Shown: piece after piece, positions 48,884-58,178 of the stretch | Layout: each line of letters begins with the position of its first letter | Numbering within the stretch: the first letter of the stretch is position 1 | Notes under the pieces: model-generated | Database searches by the model: none | Told to the model about the DNA's origin: nothing | What the model saw: only the letters and a program-made list of their open reading frames with translations | Translations under genes and position numbers: made by a program | Assembly (NCBI GenBank): GCA_963811605.1 | Contig: CAWESA010000024.1 | Coordinates: forward strand, 186,001-250,000 | Source of the DNA: CAVQLX01 sp963811605 | GTDB taxonomy: Bacteria; Desulfobacterota; Binatia; DP-6 | Length of the DNA stretch: 64,000 bases | Direction: 5' to 3'

Positions 48884-50335
48884 TCAGGCCACCGTGGCCG
48901 CGCCGTGCTCCTGCCGGTACCGCCACAGTGCGCGGTCGTACTCGCCGGACGCCCTGAGGCTCTTCGCGTTCTCGATCAGGTGCTTGAAGACGTGCTGCCA
49001 GTCGAGGTTCACCCGGAACGCGAAGTACGCGGCCGCCAGGTTGCCCAGCACCTCGCGCGACCGGGCGAAGCGCCGGCGCAGCATCTCGGTGGTGAAGAGA
49101 CGCTCGTAGAGGTGCTCGAGCCCCACGATGAAATCGTCGAGCGACATGCTCTTCAGCAGATAGAGGAGATGGTGTGCGGTGCCGTACTTCCAGTCCTCCG
49201 GGAAGCGGTTGCGGAACAGCCGTCCCTCGGCCTGCAACCGTTCATAGAAGCGCGTCCCCGGCGCCGGCGTCTCGATGCCGCACGTCATGATGTCGATGTC
49301 GTTGTCGAGGACGAAGTCGGCGACGCGGTCGAACACCGCGGGACTCTCCGTGTCGGTGCCGAAGATCATGGTGCCCCAGACGGCGAGGCCGTGATGGTGG
49401 ATACGCTCGATGGCGTGTCGATAGTCGCCTCCGGTGGCCTTCAGGTTGAACTTCTTGTTGAGGAGCTGGAGCGTTTCCGCCTCGATCGACTCGAAGCCGA
49501 TCAGCATCCCGACGCTGCCGGACTGCGCCATCCAGTGCAGGACCTCGTCGTCCTGCGCAACGTGGATGGACGTGAAGCCGAACCAGTTCTGCCGGATCTC
49601 GCGCTCCGCCATCTGGCGATAGAGCGACACCGTGCGCTCGTGCGACAGCTTGCTGTGGCCGTAGAAGTTCTCGTCGCTCCAGATCATGCCGCGATACTGG
49701 CCCTTGAACTCCTCGAGCTCGTCCAGCAGGTCGTCGACCGGGCGCTCGCGATACTTGCGGCCCTGGAAGAGCGGGATGAAGCAGAACTCGCAGGTGTACG
49801 GGCAGCCCGCCGAGGCGATCGCGGCGGTGAAGCGATAGCCGTACTTGCGGCGCAGGAACTCGCGATCGGGGCGGATGTTCCGCAGGATGGCGAGGTCGTG
49901 CAGGCCGCCATCGTAGCGCGGCTGGAGCTCGCCCCGTTCGAAGTCCTGCACCAGCCTGGGCCACGCCGTGAACGCCTCGCGGGTACAGATGGCATCCGCG
50001 AACGGCCGCGCTTCCTCCGGATAGGACGTGACGTGCCATCCGCCCATCGCCACCGGGATGCCGCGGGCCCTGCAGGCCGTGGCGATCTGGTACGCACGCG
50101 GCGCCTGGTGACTCATGGCGGTGATTCCCACGAGATCGGCGCCGTCGAAGGTCAGGTCCGTCCCGTCCTCGGTCAGGGCGGGCTCCTTCATCTCGTCGAT
50201 GATGTCGACGTCCCATCCGCGGGGCGTGAGCGTTTTCAGGTACGCCAGGCTGAGTGGCATCTGCGTCAGGACGGAGACGTTCTCCTCCCCGACGTTGCCC
50301 GGCGGATGCGGGCTGATGAGCATCAGTCGCTTCAT
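48884..50335 (-). CDS. B12-binding-domain radical SAM enzyme (paralogue 2)
   Basis: A 483-residue protein. Residues 1-165 form a B12-binding-like domain; Cys178, Cys182 and Cys185 (GCPYTCEFC) hold the radical SAM cluster. The C-terminal region after about residue 370 is alpha-helical and shared with paralogues 3 and 4. Its ATG overlaps the stop of paralogue 3 by one nucleotide (TGATG), so the two are translated together. It is clearly homologous with paralogues 3 and 4 along its full length. Reaction unknown. Confidence 0.92.
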   Translation of the reverse strand: MKRLMLISPHPPGNVGEENVSVLTQMPLSLAYLKTLTPRGWDVDIIDEMKEPALTEDGTDLTFDGADLVGITAMSHQAPRAYQIATACRARGIPVAMGGWHVTSYPEEARPFADAICTREAFTAWPRLVQDFERGELQPRYDGGLHDLAILRNIRPDREFLRRKYGYRFTAAIASAGCPYTCEFCFIPLFQGRKYRERPVDDLLDELEEFKGQYRGMIWSDENFYGHSKLSHERTVSLYRQMAEREIRQNWFGFTSIHVAQDDEVLHWMAQSGSVGMLIGFESIEAETLQLLNKKFNLKATGGDYRHAIERIHHHGLAVWGTMIFGTDTESPAVFDRVADFVLDNDIDIMTCGIETPAPGTRFYERLQAEGRLFRNRFPEDWKYGTAHHLLYLLKSMSLDDFIVGLEHLYERLFTTEMLRRRFARSREVLGNLAAAYFAFRVNLDWQHVFKHLIENAKSLRASGEYDRALWRYRQEHGAATVA

Positions 50336-51876
50336 CAGGCGTTTCCCACCGGCTGCTTCCCATGCACGCTCTTGTAGATCGACATGAGCTTCGCGCGCTG
50401 CGGGTGGTTGAAGTCCTCGAAGTTGAGCGGCACCGCCGCCTGGGCCGTGCTGGCCTCGTGCGGGTAGGCGCCCGAATCGTAGAGCTTGTGCAGCTCCATC
50501 AGGTTGGCCTCGAAGACGACCTTCCAGTCGAGGTTGATGCGGTACGCGAACATCGAGCTGACCAGATTGCCGGTGGCGGCGTAGGTCTGCTTGAAGCGCT
50601 CGCGCAGCTTCTCCTTGCCGTAGATGTTGTCGTACACGTAGGTCAGCCCCTCGATGAAGCGCTCGAGGGACATGTTCTTCAGCCGATGCACGAGGTGGCC
50701 GGAGTTGTAGTAGTACCAGTCGTACGGGAAGTTGGTGCGGAAGATGCGCTGCTCGCGGCTCAGGCGGTCGAACAGCTCCGTGCGGACCATCGGCGTGTAG
50801 ATGCCGAAGGTGCAGACGTCCATGCCGGTCTCCCAGACCGCGTCGACGACCTGCTTGAAGGTGTCCTCGGTGTCGAAGTCGGTTCCGAAGATCACCGAGC
50901 TCCACACGATCAGCCCGTGCCGGTGGAGATTGCCGAAGCACGACCGGTAGCTGTCGAGGAACGAGGTCGAGGCCTTCTTCGCGATCCCGATGTTGACCGA
51001 CTTGTGCATCTTCTTGAGCGTCTCGTAGTCGAGTGACTCGATGCCCATCAGGATGCCGAGGCAGCCGCTCTTGGCCATGTAGTCGAGCACGACGTCGTCC
51101 TGGGTGACGTTGAGCGACGTGAAGCCGAACCAGTTCTTCTTGAGCTCGCGCTCGGCCCAGCCCTTGAAGAGCTTGCGGCAGCGCTCCTGCGAGTCGGGCG
51201 TGTAGCCGTAGAAGTTGTCCTCCGCCAGCATGAGCCCGCGGTAGTCGGTGTTCGCGAGCTCGTTCCACACGTCTTCCGGCGGGCGCTGGCGGTACTTGCG
51301 GCCCTGGATGAACGGGACGCAGCAGAAGTCGCACTTGAACGGGCAGCCGCGGGTGGTGATGATCGACGAGTACTTGTAGCGGTACTTGTCGCGCAGCCAC
51401 GCGCGGTCGGGGTGGATGTCCTTCAGCTCCTCGAGCGGCGTCGGGCCGCCGTGGTAGGTGGGCTGGAGGCGGCCCCGCTCGAAGTCGGCGAGCACCTGCG
51501 GCCACACCCGCTCGGCCTCACCCACCACCACGCTGTCGACGTGGGTGCTCGCCTCCTCGGGCAGGATGGTGGCGTGGGCGCCGCCGGCGATCGTCGGCAC
51601 GCCCGCCCGGCGACACGCCTCGGCGATCTCGTACAGGCGGGGCACCTGGTAGGTCACGGCGGTGATCCCCACCAGGTCGGCGCGCCCGAAGGTCAGATTG
51701 CCCTGCGCGTCGACGGCGCGCTCGAGCGTCTCGTCGATGACGTCGACCTCCCACTCGTCCCGCGGGGTCAACGCCGCGATGTAGGCGAGGTTGAGCGGCA
51801 TCTGCACGATGACCGAGATGTTCTCCTCACCGAAGTGCTTCTCGGGATAGGCGTTGATCAGAACCAGCCGCTTCAT
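50335..51876 (-). CDS. B12-binding-domain radical SAM enzyme (paralogue 3)
   Basis: A 513-residue paralogue with Cys178, Cys182 and Cys185 (GCPFKCDFC) and an N-terminal B12-binding-like domain. It is longer than paralogues 2 and 4 by a C-terminal extension (about residues 485-513). The opening MKRLVLINAYPEKHFGEEN closely matches its neighbours. GAGAGGA precedes the ATG. It lies 14 bp after paralogue 4. Its role is unknown, but the tandem arrangement suggests sequential steps on one intermediate. Confidence 0.92.
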   Translation of the reverse strand: MKRLVLINAYPEKHFGEENISVIVQMPLNLAYIAALTPRDEWEVDVIDETLERAVDAQGNLTFGRADLVGITAVTYQVPRLYEIAEACRRAGVPTIAGGAHATILPEEASTHVDSVVVGEAERVWPQVLADFERGRLQPTYHGGPTPLEELKDIHPDRAWLRDKYRYKYSSIITTRGCPFKCDFCCVPFIQGRKYRQRPPEDVWNELANTDYRGLMLAEDNFYGYTPDSQERCRKLFKGWAERELKKNWFGFTSLNVTQDDVVLDYMAKSGCLGILMGIESLDYETLKKMHKSVNIGIAKKASTSFLDSYRSCFGNLHRHGLIVWSSVIFGTDFDTEDTFKQVVDAVWETGMDVCTFGIYTPMVRTELFDRLSREQRIFRTNFPYDWYYYNSGHLVHRLKNMSLERFIEGLTYVYDNIYGKEKLRERFKQTYAATGNLVSSMFAYRINLDWKVVFEANLMELHKLYDSGAYPHEASTAQAAVPLNFEDFNHPQRAKLMSIYKSVHGKQPVGNA

Positions 51877-51890
51877 CGTGTCCTCTCCCT

Positions 51891-53342
51891 TCAGTGCGCC
51901 GTTGCGGTCGTGCCCGCAGCGGCCACGACGCTCACGCGTTCGGCGGGGTACGCGCCGGAATCGTAGAGGCCGTGCAGGTTGTGGAGTATCTGCTGGAACA
52001 CGCGCTGCCAGTCCTGGCCGACGCGGTATGCGAACAGGGCAGTCCGGGCGTTTCCCGTCGCCGCCAGCGACTTGCGGAAGCGCGCGCGGAGGGCCTCCTT
52101 GGTGTAGAGCTGGTCGTAGACGTAGTGCATGCCCTCGATGAAGTCCTCGAGGCGCATCTTGTCGAGCTTGTAGGTGACGTGGTCGGTCCCGTAGTGGAAC
52201 CAATCGTTCGGGTAGTCGCCGCGAAAGATGCGTCCCTCGCCGAGGAGCCGCTTGTGCATCGGCGTGTTCGGCAGCGGCGTGCTGATGCCGTAGGTGAGCA
52301 CGTCGAGCGAGTTCTCGAGGATGTAGTCGACCATGCGGCGGAAGCAGTCCTTGTCGTCGCCGTCAGCGCCGAAGATGACCGAGCCCCACACGATCATGCC
52401 GTGGTCGTGGATGTTCTTGATCGAGTCCGCCATGCGGTCGACGCCGAGCCGCAGGTTCACGTCCTTCACCATCCTCTTGAGGACGTCCTCGCTGTTCGAC
52501 TCCAGGCCGATCAGGAACCCGAAGCAGCCCGACTTCGCCATGGCGTCGAGCATCACCAGGTCCTGGCCCGTGGCGAGGGTCGAGAACCCGAACCAGTCCT
52601 TCCACATCCCGCGCTCGACCATGCCCTGGAACAGCTGGCGCGCGCGCTCGTTGGCCCGCTTGCTGTAGCCGTAGAAGTTGTCCTCGGCCAGCATCAGGCC
52701 CTTGTACCTGGTGGCCTCCATCTCGGCCCAGACGTCCTCGACGGGCCGCTCGCGGAACTGCCGTCCCTGGAACACCGGAACGCTGCAGAACTCGCAGCGG
52801 AACGGGCATCCCTTCGTGGTGACGATCGAGGAGTACTTGTAGCCGTACTTCTCGCGGCAGAACTCGCGATCCGGATGGACGCGACCGACCAGCTCCAGGG
52901 ACGGCAGGCCGCCGTCGTAGAGCGGCTTCAACTCGCCGTGCGTGAAGTCGTCGAGTATCTGGCGCCACGTCAGCTCCGCTTCGCCCGTGCACACCGCGTC
53001 CGCGTGGCGCTGCGCTTCCTCGACCATGGCCGACACATGGATGCCGCCCATCACGACCTTCATGCCACGCCGGCGGCAGGCGGCCGCGATCTCGTACGCA
53101 CGCGGGCTCTGATAGGTGAGCGACGTGATCGCGACGAGGTCGGCGTCGAAGATCGGCTCTCCGTGCTCGTCGAGCGCGAGCTCGATGGTCTCGTCGACCA
53201 GATCACGCTCCCATTCGTCTTGCGGCGTCAGCGCCGCCAGGTACGCGAGGTTGAGCGGCATCTGCACGATGACGGAGATGCTCTCCTCGCCATGCCGCTC
53301 CGGCGGATGCGGGTTGACGAACACCACCTTGGGTCGATCCAT
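51891..53342 (-). CDS. B12-binding-domain radical SAM enzyme (paralogue 4)
   Basis: A 483-residue paralogue with Cys179, Cys183 and Cys186 (GCPFRCEFC). The N-terminal domain has DLVAITSLTYQ where a DxHxxG cobalamin ligand would be expected; it is absent. GGAAGGGAG precedes the ATG. It follows the CrtI-like oxidase by 15 bp and heads the three-gene radical SAM array. Confidence 0.92.
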   Translation of the reverse strand: MDRPKVVFVNPHPPERHGEESISVIVQMPLNLAYLAALTPQDEWERDLVDETIELALDEHGEPIFDADLVAITSLTYQSPRAYEIAAACRRRGMKVVMGGIHVSAMVEEAQRHADAVCTGEAELTWRQILDDFTHGELKPLYDGGLPSLELVGRVHPDREFCREKYGYKYSSIVTTKGCPFRCEFCSVPVFQGRQFRERPVEDVWAEMEATRYKGLMLAEDNFYGYSKRANERARQLFQGMVERGMWKDWFGFSTLATGQDLVMLDAMAKSGCFGFLIGLESNSEDVLKRMVKDVNLRLGVDRMADSIKNIHDHGMIVWGSVIFGADGDDKDCFRRMVDYILENSLDVLTYGISTPLPNTPMHKRLLGEGRIFRGDYPNDWFHYGTDHVTYKLDKMRLEDFIEGMHYVYDQLYTKEALRARFRKSLAATGNARTALFAYRVGQDWQRVFQQILHNLHGLYDSGAYPAERVSVVAAAGTTATAH

Positions 53343-53357
53343 ACGACACTCCCTTCC

Positions 53358-54833
53358 TCATGCCGGCGCGGACACGACGGTGCTGCCCCGGGGCGCCCGC
53401 GACACCGCAGGCTCCCGGGCGGCGATCCGGTTCGCCACCCGCCAGCCCGACGCGACGACGGCGCACACGCCCGGGCCCGGGATCGTCCAGTGACCCGTGA
53501 GATACAGATTGTCGATCGGGGTTTCGTGGGCCAGGCGGCGCATCCCCGACTGCTCGGGGATCACCGCCCACCCGTACGGCGCGCCGCAGAAGTTGCTCGT
53601 GCGCTCCGCCCCGCTGGGCGGATGCGCGACCGTCATCACCACCACGTGCTGGCGCAATCCCGGCACGAACTCTTCGATGCGGTCCAGGACGTCGCGCACC
53701 TTGGTCTCCTGCACGGAACGCCAGTCGCCCGCGGCCTCTTCCTCGGGTGTCAGCGAGGCGACGATCGTCATCGTGTGGCACCCCGGCGGAGCCATCTGCG
53801 GCTCGACCTCCGTCGGTGACGAGACGTAGAGCCAGGGCCCACCGAGCTCTTCGGAGAAGAAGTAGAAGCCGCGCGCGAGGCGCGTCGGGTCGCAGCGCGC
53901 ATCGACACCGAGGTACAGGAGCACGAAGGGCGAGCTCACCCGCAGCGCCCGCAGCCGCTCCGTGTATGCCGCGTCGACGGGGCCGTCGAGCAGCCGGAAG
54001 AACGTCTGTGCCGGGTCGACGTTCGAGACCACGGTGTCCGCGGCGATCTCGCGGCCGTCGGCCAGCCGGACGCCCGCCACGCGCGTCCCGTCGGCCATCA
54101 GGTCGCGCACGGCCGTCGAGACGAGCAGGTCGCCGCCACTGGCGACGAACCTGGCCGCGATGGCGTCCGCGAACGCCTGCGTGCCGCCGCGCGGATAGTA
54201 AGCGCCGTCGCGCCAGTAGTTCACGACCATCTGGCACATCCCGACCGCCGACAGCTCCTGGGGTGGCGAGCCGAGGTAGCCCCACTGTCCCGACAGGCCG
54301 AGCTTGAGGCGCGGATCGTCGAAGAACCGGTCCAGCATCTCCGCGAACGTCAGGTCCTGGTACCGGGCCAGCGTCGGGCTCTCGCGGCGCTCGTCGAGGA
54401 GCGCGCGGTAGAGCCTGACCAGGTCGGCGAAGAAGGCGTCGACGGCGGCCCGCTCCCGCGGAAAGCGCTCACCGAGGGAGGCCGCGAAGGCGTCCAGCCG
54501 GGTGGGAATCGGCAGCGACCAGGACGGGAAGACGATGGTGTCCATCGGGTCCAGGCGCACGAACTCGCACTCGACTCCGAGGGCGCGGAGACAGCTCCCG
54601 ACGATGCTCAGGCGGCCACACCCGCTGATGTGGTGCACGGCGACGTCGAACGTGAAGCCCTTCTGCGTGAAGGAGGAGCAGCAGCCGCCGATCTGGGCGC
54701 TGCGCTCCACGATCAACGTCCGCTTGCCCTGTTGCGCCAGCTGGGTCCCGCAGACCAGGCCCGCGATCCCGCCGCCGACGATGACGGTGTCGTAGTGCGC
54801 GTCCACGGCGGCGGATGCGGTGCGGCCGTCCAT
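53358..54833 (-). CDS. CrtI/phytoene-desaturase-like FAD-dependent oxidoreductase
   Basis: The 491-residue flavoprotein has the N-terminal dinucleotide fold VIVGGGIAGLVCG (Gly20, Gly22, Gly25), the ERSAQIGGCCSSF continuation, and the C-terminal YLTGHWTIPGPGV typical of the phytoene desaturase/CrtISO superfamily. Such enzymes desaturate, isomerise or saturate polyene chains. The start is ATG 54833; a GTG at 54845 would overlap the previous gene by 8 nt. Position between a KS/CLF pair and the radical SAM array suggests it acts on the acyl chain, not on a carotenoid: no phytoene synthase is seen. Confidence 0.9.
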   Translation of the reverse strand: MDGRTASAAVDAHYDTVIVGGGIAGLVCGTQLAQQGKRTLIVERSAQIGGCCSSFTQKGFTFDVAVHHISGCGRLSIVGSCLRALGVECEFVRLDPMDTIVFPSWSLPIPTRLDAFAASLGERFPRERAAVDAFFADLVRLYRALLDERRESPTLARYQDLTFAEMLDRFFDDPRLKLGLSGQWGYLGSPPQELSAVGMCQMVVNYWRDGAYYPRGGTQAFADAIAARFVASGGDLLVSTAVRDLMADGTRVAGVRLADGREIAADTVVSNVDPAQTFFRLLDGPVDAAYTERLRALRVSSPFVLLYLGVDARCDPTRLARGFYFFSEELGGPWLYVSSPTEVEPQMAPPGCHTMTIVASLTPEEEAAGDWRSVQETKVRDVLDRIEEFVPGLRQHVVVMTVAHPPSGAERTSNFCGAPYGWAVIPEQSGMRRLAHETPIDNLYLTGHWTIPGPGVCAVVASGWRVANRIAAREPAVSRAPRGSTVVSAPA

Positions 54834-54837
54834 CGCG

Positions 54838-56064
54838 TCACTCACCGGTGCTCGCCGAGAGCATCAACGCGCTCGAGTGGCCGGCGGCCGAGGACGCGGT
54901 GACGAGGGCGTGCCTCACCTCCATGCGCCGCGCCGTGTTGGGGACACAGTCGATGGCACAATCGTCATCGGCGACCCGGTGGTTGATCGTCGGGGGCACC
55001 ACGTGCTCTCCCAGGGCGAGCAGCGCCGCCGCGGCCTGCAGCGCACCCGACGCATCCAGGCACTCGCCGCACATCGACTTGACGGCGCTGACCGGCGGGC
55101 ACTCGTGCTCTCCCCCGAAGGCAGCGCGAAGCGTCTGCGCTTCGAGCCGGTCCCCCGCCGCCGTCGAGTTGGCCCCACCGAAGACGCACGCCGGCACGCC
55201 AGGCGCGCCCGCGAGTGCGGCCCGGATGACGCGCCGGCCGTTCGCGACGGGATCCCTGCCGCGTGGCCGGAAGCCGTTGCCATATCCCGTGATCTCGCCA
55301 TAGATCCGGGCGCCGCGCGCGCGCGCGCGGGAAAGCGGCTCGAGGAAGAGCAGACAGCTGCCTTCGCCCAGGACGAGCCCGTTGCGTCGACGGTCGAACG
55401 GCGCGCAGAGCTCCTCCTCGCCCCCGGCGCCGGAGAGCGCTCCCGTCCCCGCGAAGCCACGGTAGATGTCCTCGCCGAGGCCGAACGCTCCCCCGGCCAG
55501 CATGGCGCCGGCCCGGCCGAGGCGCAGGAAGTCCGTGGCATAGCCGAGCGCATCGAGTGCGCTCGTCGCACCCGTCGAGATGGTCGCGTTGGGGCCGGTC
55601 ACCCCGAGGAGAATGGAGACCCGGCTCGCGGGCGCGTTCAACACCGTGTTGGGGAACTCCATGGGGTTCACGTACGACGGGCCCTCACGGAGCGCCTCGG
55701 TATCGAAGGCGGCGATGCTCCCGATGCTTCCGTAGGTCGAGCCGACGGCGATGCCGATCCGGTCGTCCCGACCGGAATTCGCGTCGCCACCGCCCTGGAC
55801 GCCGGCGTCCTCGAGCGCCAGCTTCGCCGCGCACGCCAGCAGCAGCGTGGTCCGGTCGAAGTGCCGGATGCCCTTCGTTCCGATGAAGGGCGCCGGCGAG
55901 AACTCCGCGATCTCTCCGACCAGCCGGCTCCCGCCGCTCCCGGGGTCGAAAAGGGACAGCGGACGAAGGCCGGAGGCGCCAGCCGCCAGCGCGCGCCAGA
56001 ACGCCTCTCGCCCGGCACCGAGCGGAGAGATGACGCCCACACCGGTGACGACGACCCGTTCCAC
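54838..56064 (-). CDS. Degenerate beta-ketoacyl synthase (chain-length-factor-like), CLF-B
   Basis: A 408-residue KAS-fold protein without a catalytic triad. The Cys position is Ala166 (STGATSA), the first His aligns to Gly297 (FGGANST) and the second to Glu334 (KSMCGE). The FGGNN motif reads AAGHSS. It begins with a GTG (VVVTGVGVISPLG) only 2 bp after the active KS at 56067, its presumed partner. It is likely to contribute to chain-length control in a heterodimer. Confidence 0.92.
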   Translation of the reverse strand: MERVVVTGVGVISPLGAGREAFWRALAAGASGLRPLSLFDPGSGGSRLVGEIAEFSPAPFIGTKGIRHFDRTTLLLACAAKLALEDAGVQGGGDANSGRDDRIGIAVGSTYGSIGSIAAFDTEALREGPSYVNPMEFPNTVLNAPASRVSILLGVTGPNATISTGATSALDALGYATDFLRLGRAGAMLAGGAFGLGEDIYRGFAGTGALSGAGGEEELCAPFDRRRNGLVLGEGSCLLFLEPLSRARARGARIYGEITGYGNGFRPRGRDPVANGRRVIRAALAGAPGVPACVFGGANSTAAGDRLEAQTLRAAFGGEHECPPVSAVKSMCGECLDASGALQAAAALLALGEHVVPPTINHRVADDDCAIDCVPNTARRMEVRHALVTASSAAGHSSALMLSASTGE

Positions 56065-56066
56065 CC

Positions 56067-57305
56067 TCAGCCCTCGAACCTGCGGAGCACCACACAGCTG
56101 TTGTTGCCCCCGAAGGCGATTGCATTGTTGAGCGCAACTCCGAGCGGGCGCGGGCGCGCCGCGTTCGGCACGTAGTCGAGATCGCAGTCCGGATCGGGCG
56201 TCTCGTAGTGCATGGTCGGCGGGACGACGCCGTCGTGCAGCGCCAGGACCGAGGTGATCGCCTCGATCGCGCCTGCGGCGCCCATCGTGTGCCCGATCAT
56301 CGATTTCGTGGAGCTGACGCAGAGGTCGTAGGCGTGGCGCCCGAAGACCCGCTTGATGGCGAGGGTCTCCACCTTGTCGTTCACGGGCGTTCCGGTGCCG
56401 TGGGCGTTGATGTAGTCGACCTCGGCGGGCGCGATGCCCGCCGACTCCACCGCCAGCCCGATCGCCCGGCTGATGCCGTCTCCCTGGGGGTCCGGGGCCG
56501 TCATGTGGTGCGCGTCGGCGCTGATCGCGTATCCGAGCAGCTCGGCGAGAATCGGCGCGCCCCGGGCCAGTGCGCCGTCGAGGGATTCCAGCACGACGAT
56601 GCCGGCGCCCTCACCCACCAGGATACCGCGCCGCCCCTGGTCGAACGGCTGGCAGCGCTCCGGAGCCACGGAGCCGAGCCGGGCGAACCCGGTGAACGCC
56701 ACCCGCGAGAACGGGTCGGTCCCCCCCGCCACCATCACGTCCGCCCTGCCGAACCGGATCGTGTCGAAGGCCCACCCGATGCTGTAGTTCCCCGCCGCGC
56801 AGGCGGTCGGAATGATGACATTCGGACCCGAGAAGCCAAACCAGTGACCGACGTGGGCAGGAATCATGGCGGCGGGGTGATGGCGCAACGTCTGCCAGGG
56901 GACGGCGTCCTCGCCGTCGGACACCCTCGCCTGATCCGCCTGCTCGAGTATCTGGATCTCCCCGCACGTGGTGCCGACGGATACCCCGACCGTGGTGTCC
57001 TCGCTCAGGCCGCCGGCGAGCCCGGCATCGGTGAGGGCGAGGTGCGTCGCGGCGATGGCCAGCTGCGAGGCGCGGCCCATCCCCGGCGGCGGCGGCGCCC
57101 CGACGATGCCCTGGAAGTCGAAGTCATGCACCTCGCAGCCGCGGTGGACCTTGTAGCGCGAGGTGTCGAAGCGCGCGATCTCCGTCACCCCGGAGGCTCC
57201 GGACAGCGCGGCCGACCAGAAGGATCCGCGCCCGATGCCGATGGGGGTGACCAGGCCCACACCGGTCACCACGACGCGGCAGGCGCCGGTGCCGGTGGCG
57301 GTCAT
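56067..57305 (-). CDS. Beta-ketoacyl-ACP synthase II-like (active KS), KS-B
   Basis: A 412-residue KAS with an intact triad: Cys169 (PTACAAGN), His302 (NAHGTGTPVND) and His339 (KSMIGHTMGAAG), and a C-terminal AFGGNN. The ATG overlaps the FabZ stop (ATGA). It precedes CLF-B with a 2-bp gap, which resembles the usual KS-CLF arrangement of type II PKS. It should extend acyl chains on one of the two cluster ACPs. Confidence 0.93.
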   Translation of the reverse strand: MTATGTGACRVVVTGVGLVTPIGIGRGSFWSAALSGASGVTEIARFDTSRYKVHRGCEVHDFDFQGIVGAPPPPGMGRASQLAIAATHLALTDAGLAGGLSEDTTVGVSVGTTCGEIQILEQADQARVSDGEDAVPWQTLRHHPAAMIPAHVGHWFGFSGPNVIIPTACAAGNYSIGWAFDTIRFGRADVMVAGGTDPFSRVAFTGFARLGSVAPERCQPFDQGRRGILVGEGAGIVVLESLDGALARGAPILAELLGYAISADAHHMTAPDPQGDGISRAIGLAVESAGIAPAEVDYINAHGTGTPVNDKVETLAIKRVFGRHAYDLCVSSTKSMIGHTMGAAGAIEAITSVLALHDGVVPPTMHYETPDPDCDLDYVPNAARPRPLGVALNNAIAFGGNNSCVVLRRFEG

Positions 57306-57769
57306 GCGGATCGATGCTCCCGGGACGCGCCGAACCCGCCGCGATCCACCGCCGCGAACGTGAGTCTCGCCTTGGCCACCGGTTGGCCGTCCACCGAGGC
57401 TACCCCCCGAACGATGGCGGCGGTGGAGATCACCTTCTCCGCGACGAGGTCGAAGAGCATCTGATCCCCCGGCGTGACCGGCTTCAAGAAGCGCGCGTCG
57501 ACCGCACCCAGCAGGAACACCTTGTCCGGGTGCGTCTGGAGGTCGCCGCCGCGGAAGAGCAGCAGGCCGCACTGGGCGAGGGCCTCGACCATGACGGTGC
57601 CCGGCATGAGCGCCAGGTCGGCGAAGTGCCCGGAGAAGAAGTACTCGTTGCCGGTGACGTTCTTGAGGCACCGGATGCGCTTGCCTACCTCGAGCTCGAG
57701 CACGCGATCGACGAAGAGAAACGGGTACCGGTGTGGGATCAGTCGCGTGATCTCGTCGAACGAGATCAC
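57302..57769 (-). CDS. fabZ: FabZ-like 3-hydroxyacyl-ACP dehydratase
   Basis: A 155-residue hot-dog-fold protein. The FabZ signature is present: His48 (FFSGHFAD, equivalent to the catalytic His) and Glu62 (MVEALAQ), with PHRYPFL at the N-terminus. It should dehydrate 3-hydroxyacyl-ACP to trans-2-enoyl-ACP. No enoyl-ACP reductase is seen in the cluster, so double bonds may be retained. The GTG start overlaps the ACP stop (GTGA). Confidence 0.92.
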   Translation of the reverse strand: MISFDEITRLIPHRYPFLFVDRVLELEVGKRIRCLKNVTGNEYFFSGHFADLALMPGTVMVEALAQCGLLLFRGGDLQTHPDKVFLLGAVDARFLKPVTPGDQMLFDLVAEKVISTAAIVRGVASVDGQPVAKARLTFAAVDRGGFGASREHRSA

Positions 57770-58041
57770 AGGGCGGCCTCCAGCTTCCCCTCCTCGCGCA
57801 ACATTTCCTTCACCAGCGCGATGGCGGTGCTCAGCGTGGTCACATCGACGATCCGCTCTTCCGGTACCTCGATGCGATACTTCCGCTCCAGGGTGGCGAC
57901 GATTTCGAGCGCGAGCAGCGAGTCGAGCCCGACTTCATCGAACAGGTGACTGTCCCGTTGCTCCCAGAGCTCGGCCTCCGATTTCTCGGAGACCTCGGCG
58001 ACGACTTCGGTGACGGCACGCTCGACGTTGTCTGCGTACAT
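57766..58041 (-). CDS. Acyl carrier protein 1
   Basis: A 91-residue acidic carrier protein with the phosphopantetheine attachment site GLDSLLALE (Ser41). It is the first gene of the ACP-FabZ-KS-CLF-CrtI-radical SAM transcript. GAAGGGAA precedes the ATG. The 230-bp gap upstream holds the best promoter/operator candidate in the cluster. It should carry the growing chain. Confidence 0.92.
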   Translation of the reverse strand: MYADNVERAVTEVVAEVSEKSEAELWEQRDSHLFDEVGLDSLLALEIVATLERKYRIEVPEERIVDVTTLSTAIALVKEMLREEGKLEAAL

Positions 58042-58178
58042 TTCCCTTCACCTCTCAATCCTCTTCCCCCATCGCTCCCGGACACAGTGCCGATGGGTCC
58101 GAGGACGACACGCGGATCGAGCCGCGTCTCGCATCCGCAACGGGTCTGTGCTCGTCATTGAGGCGCTGACCGGCGCCA

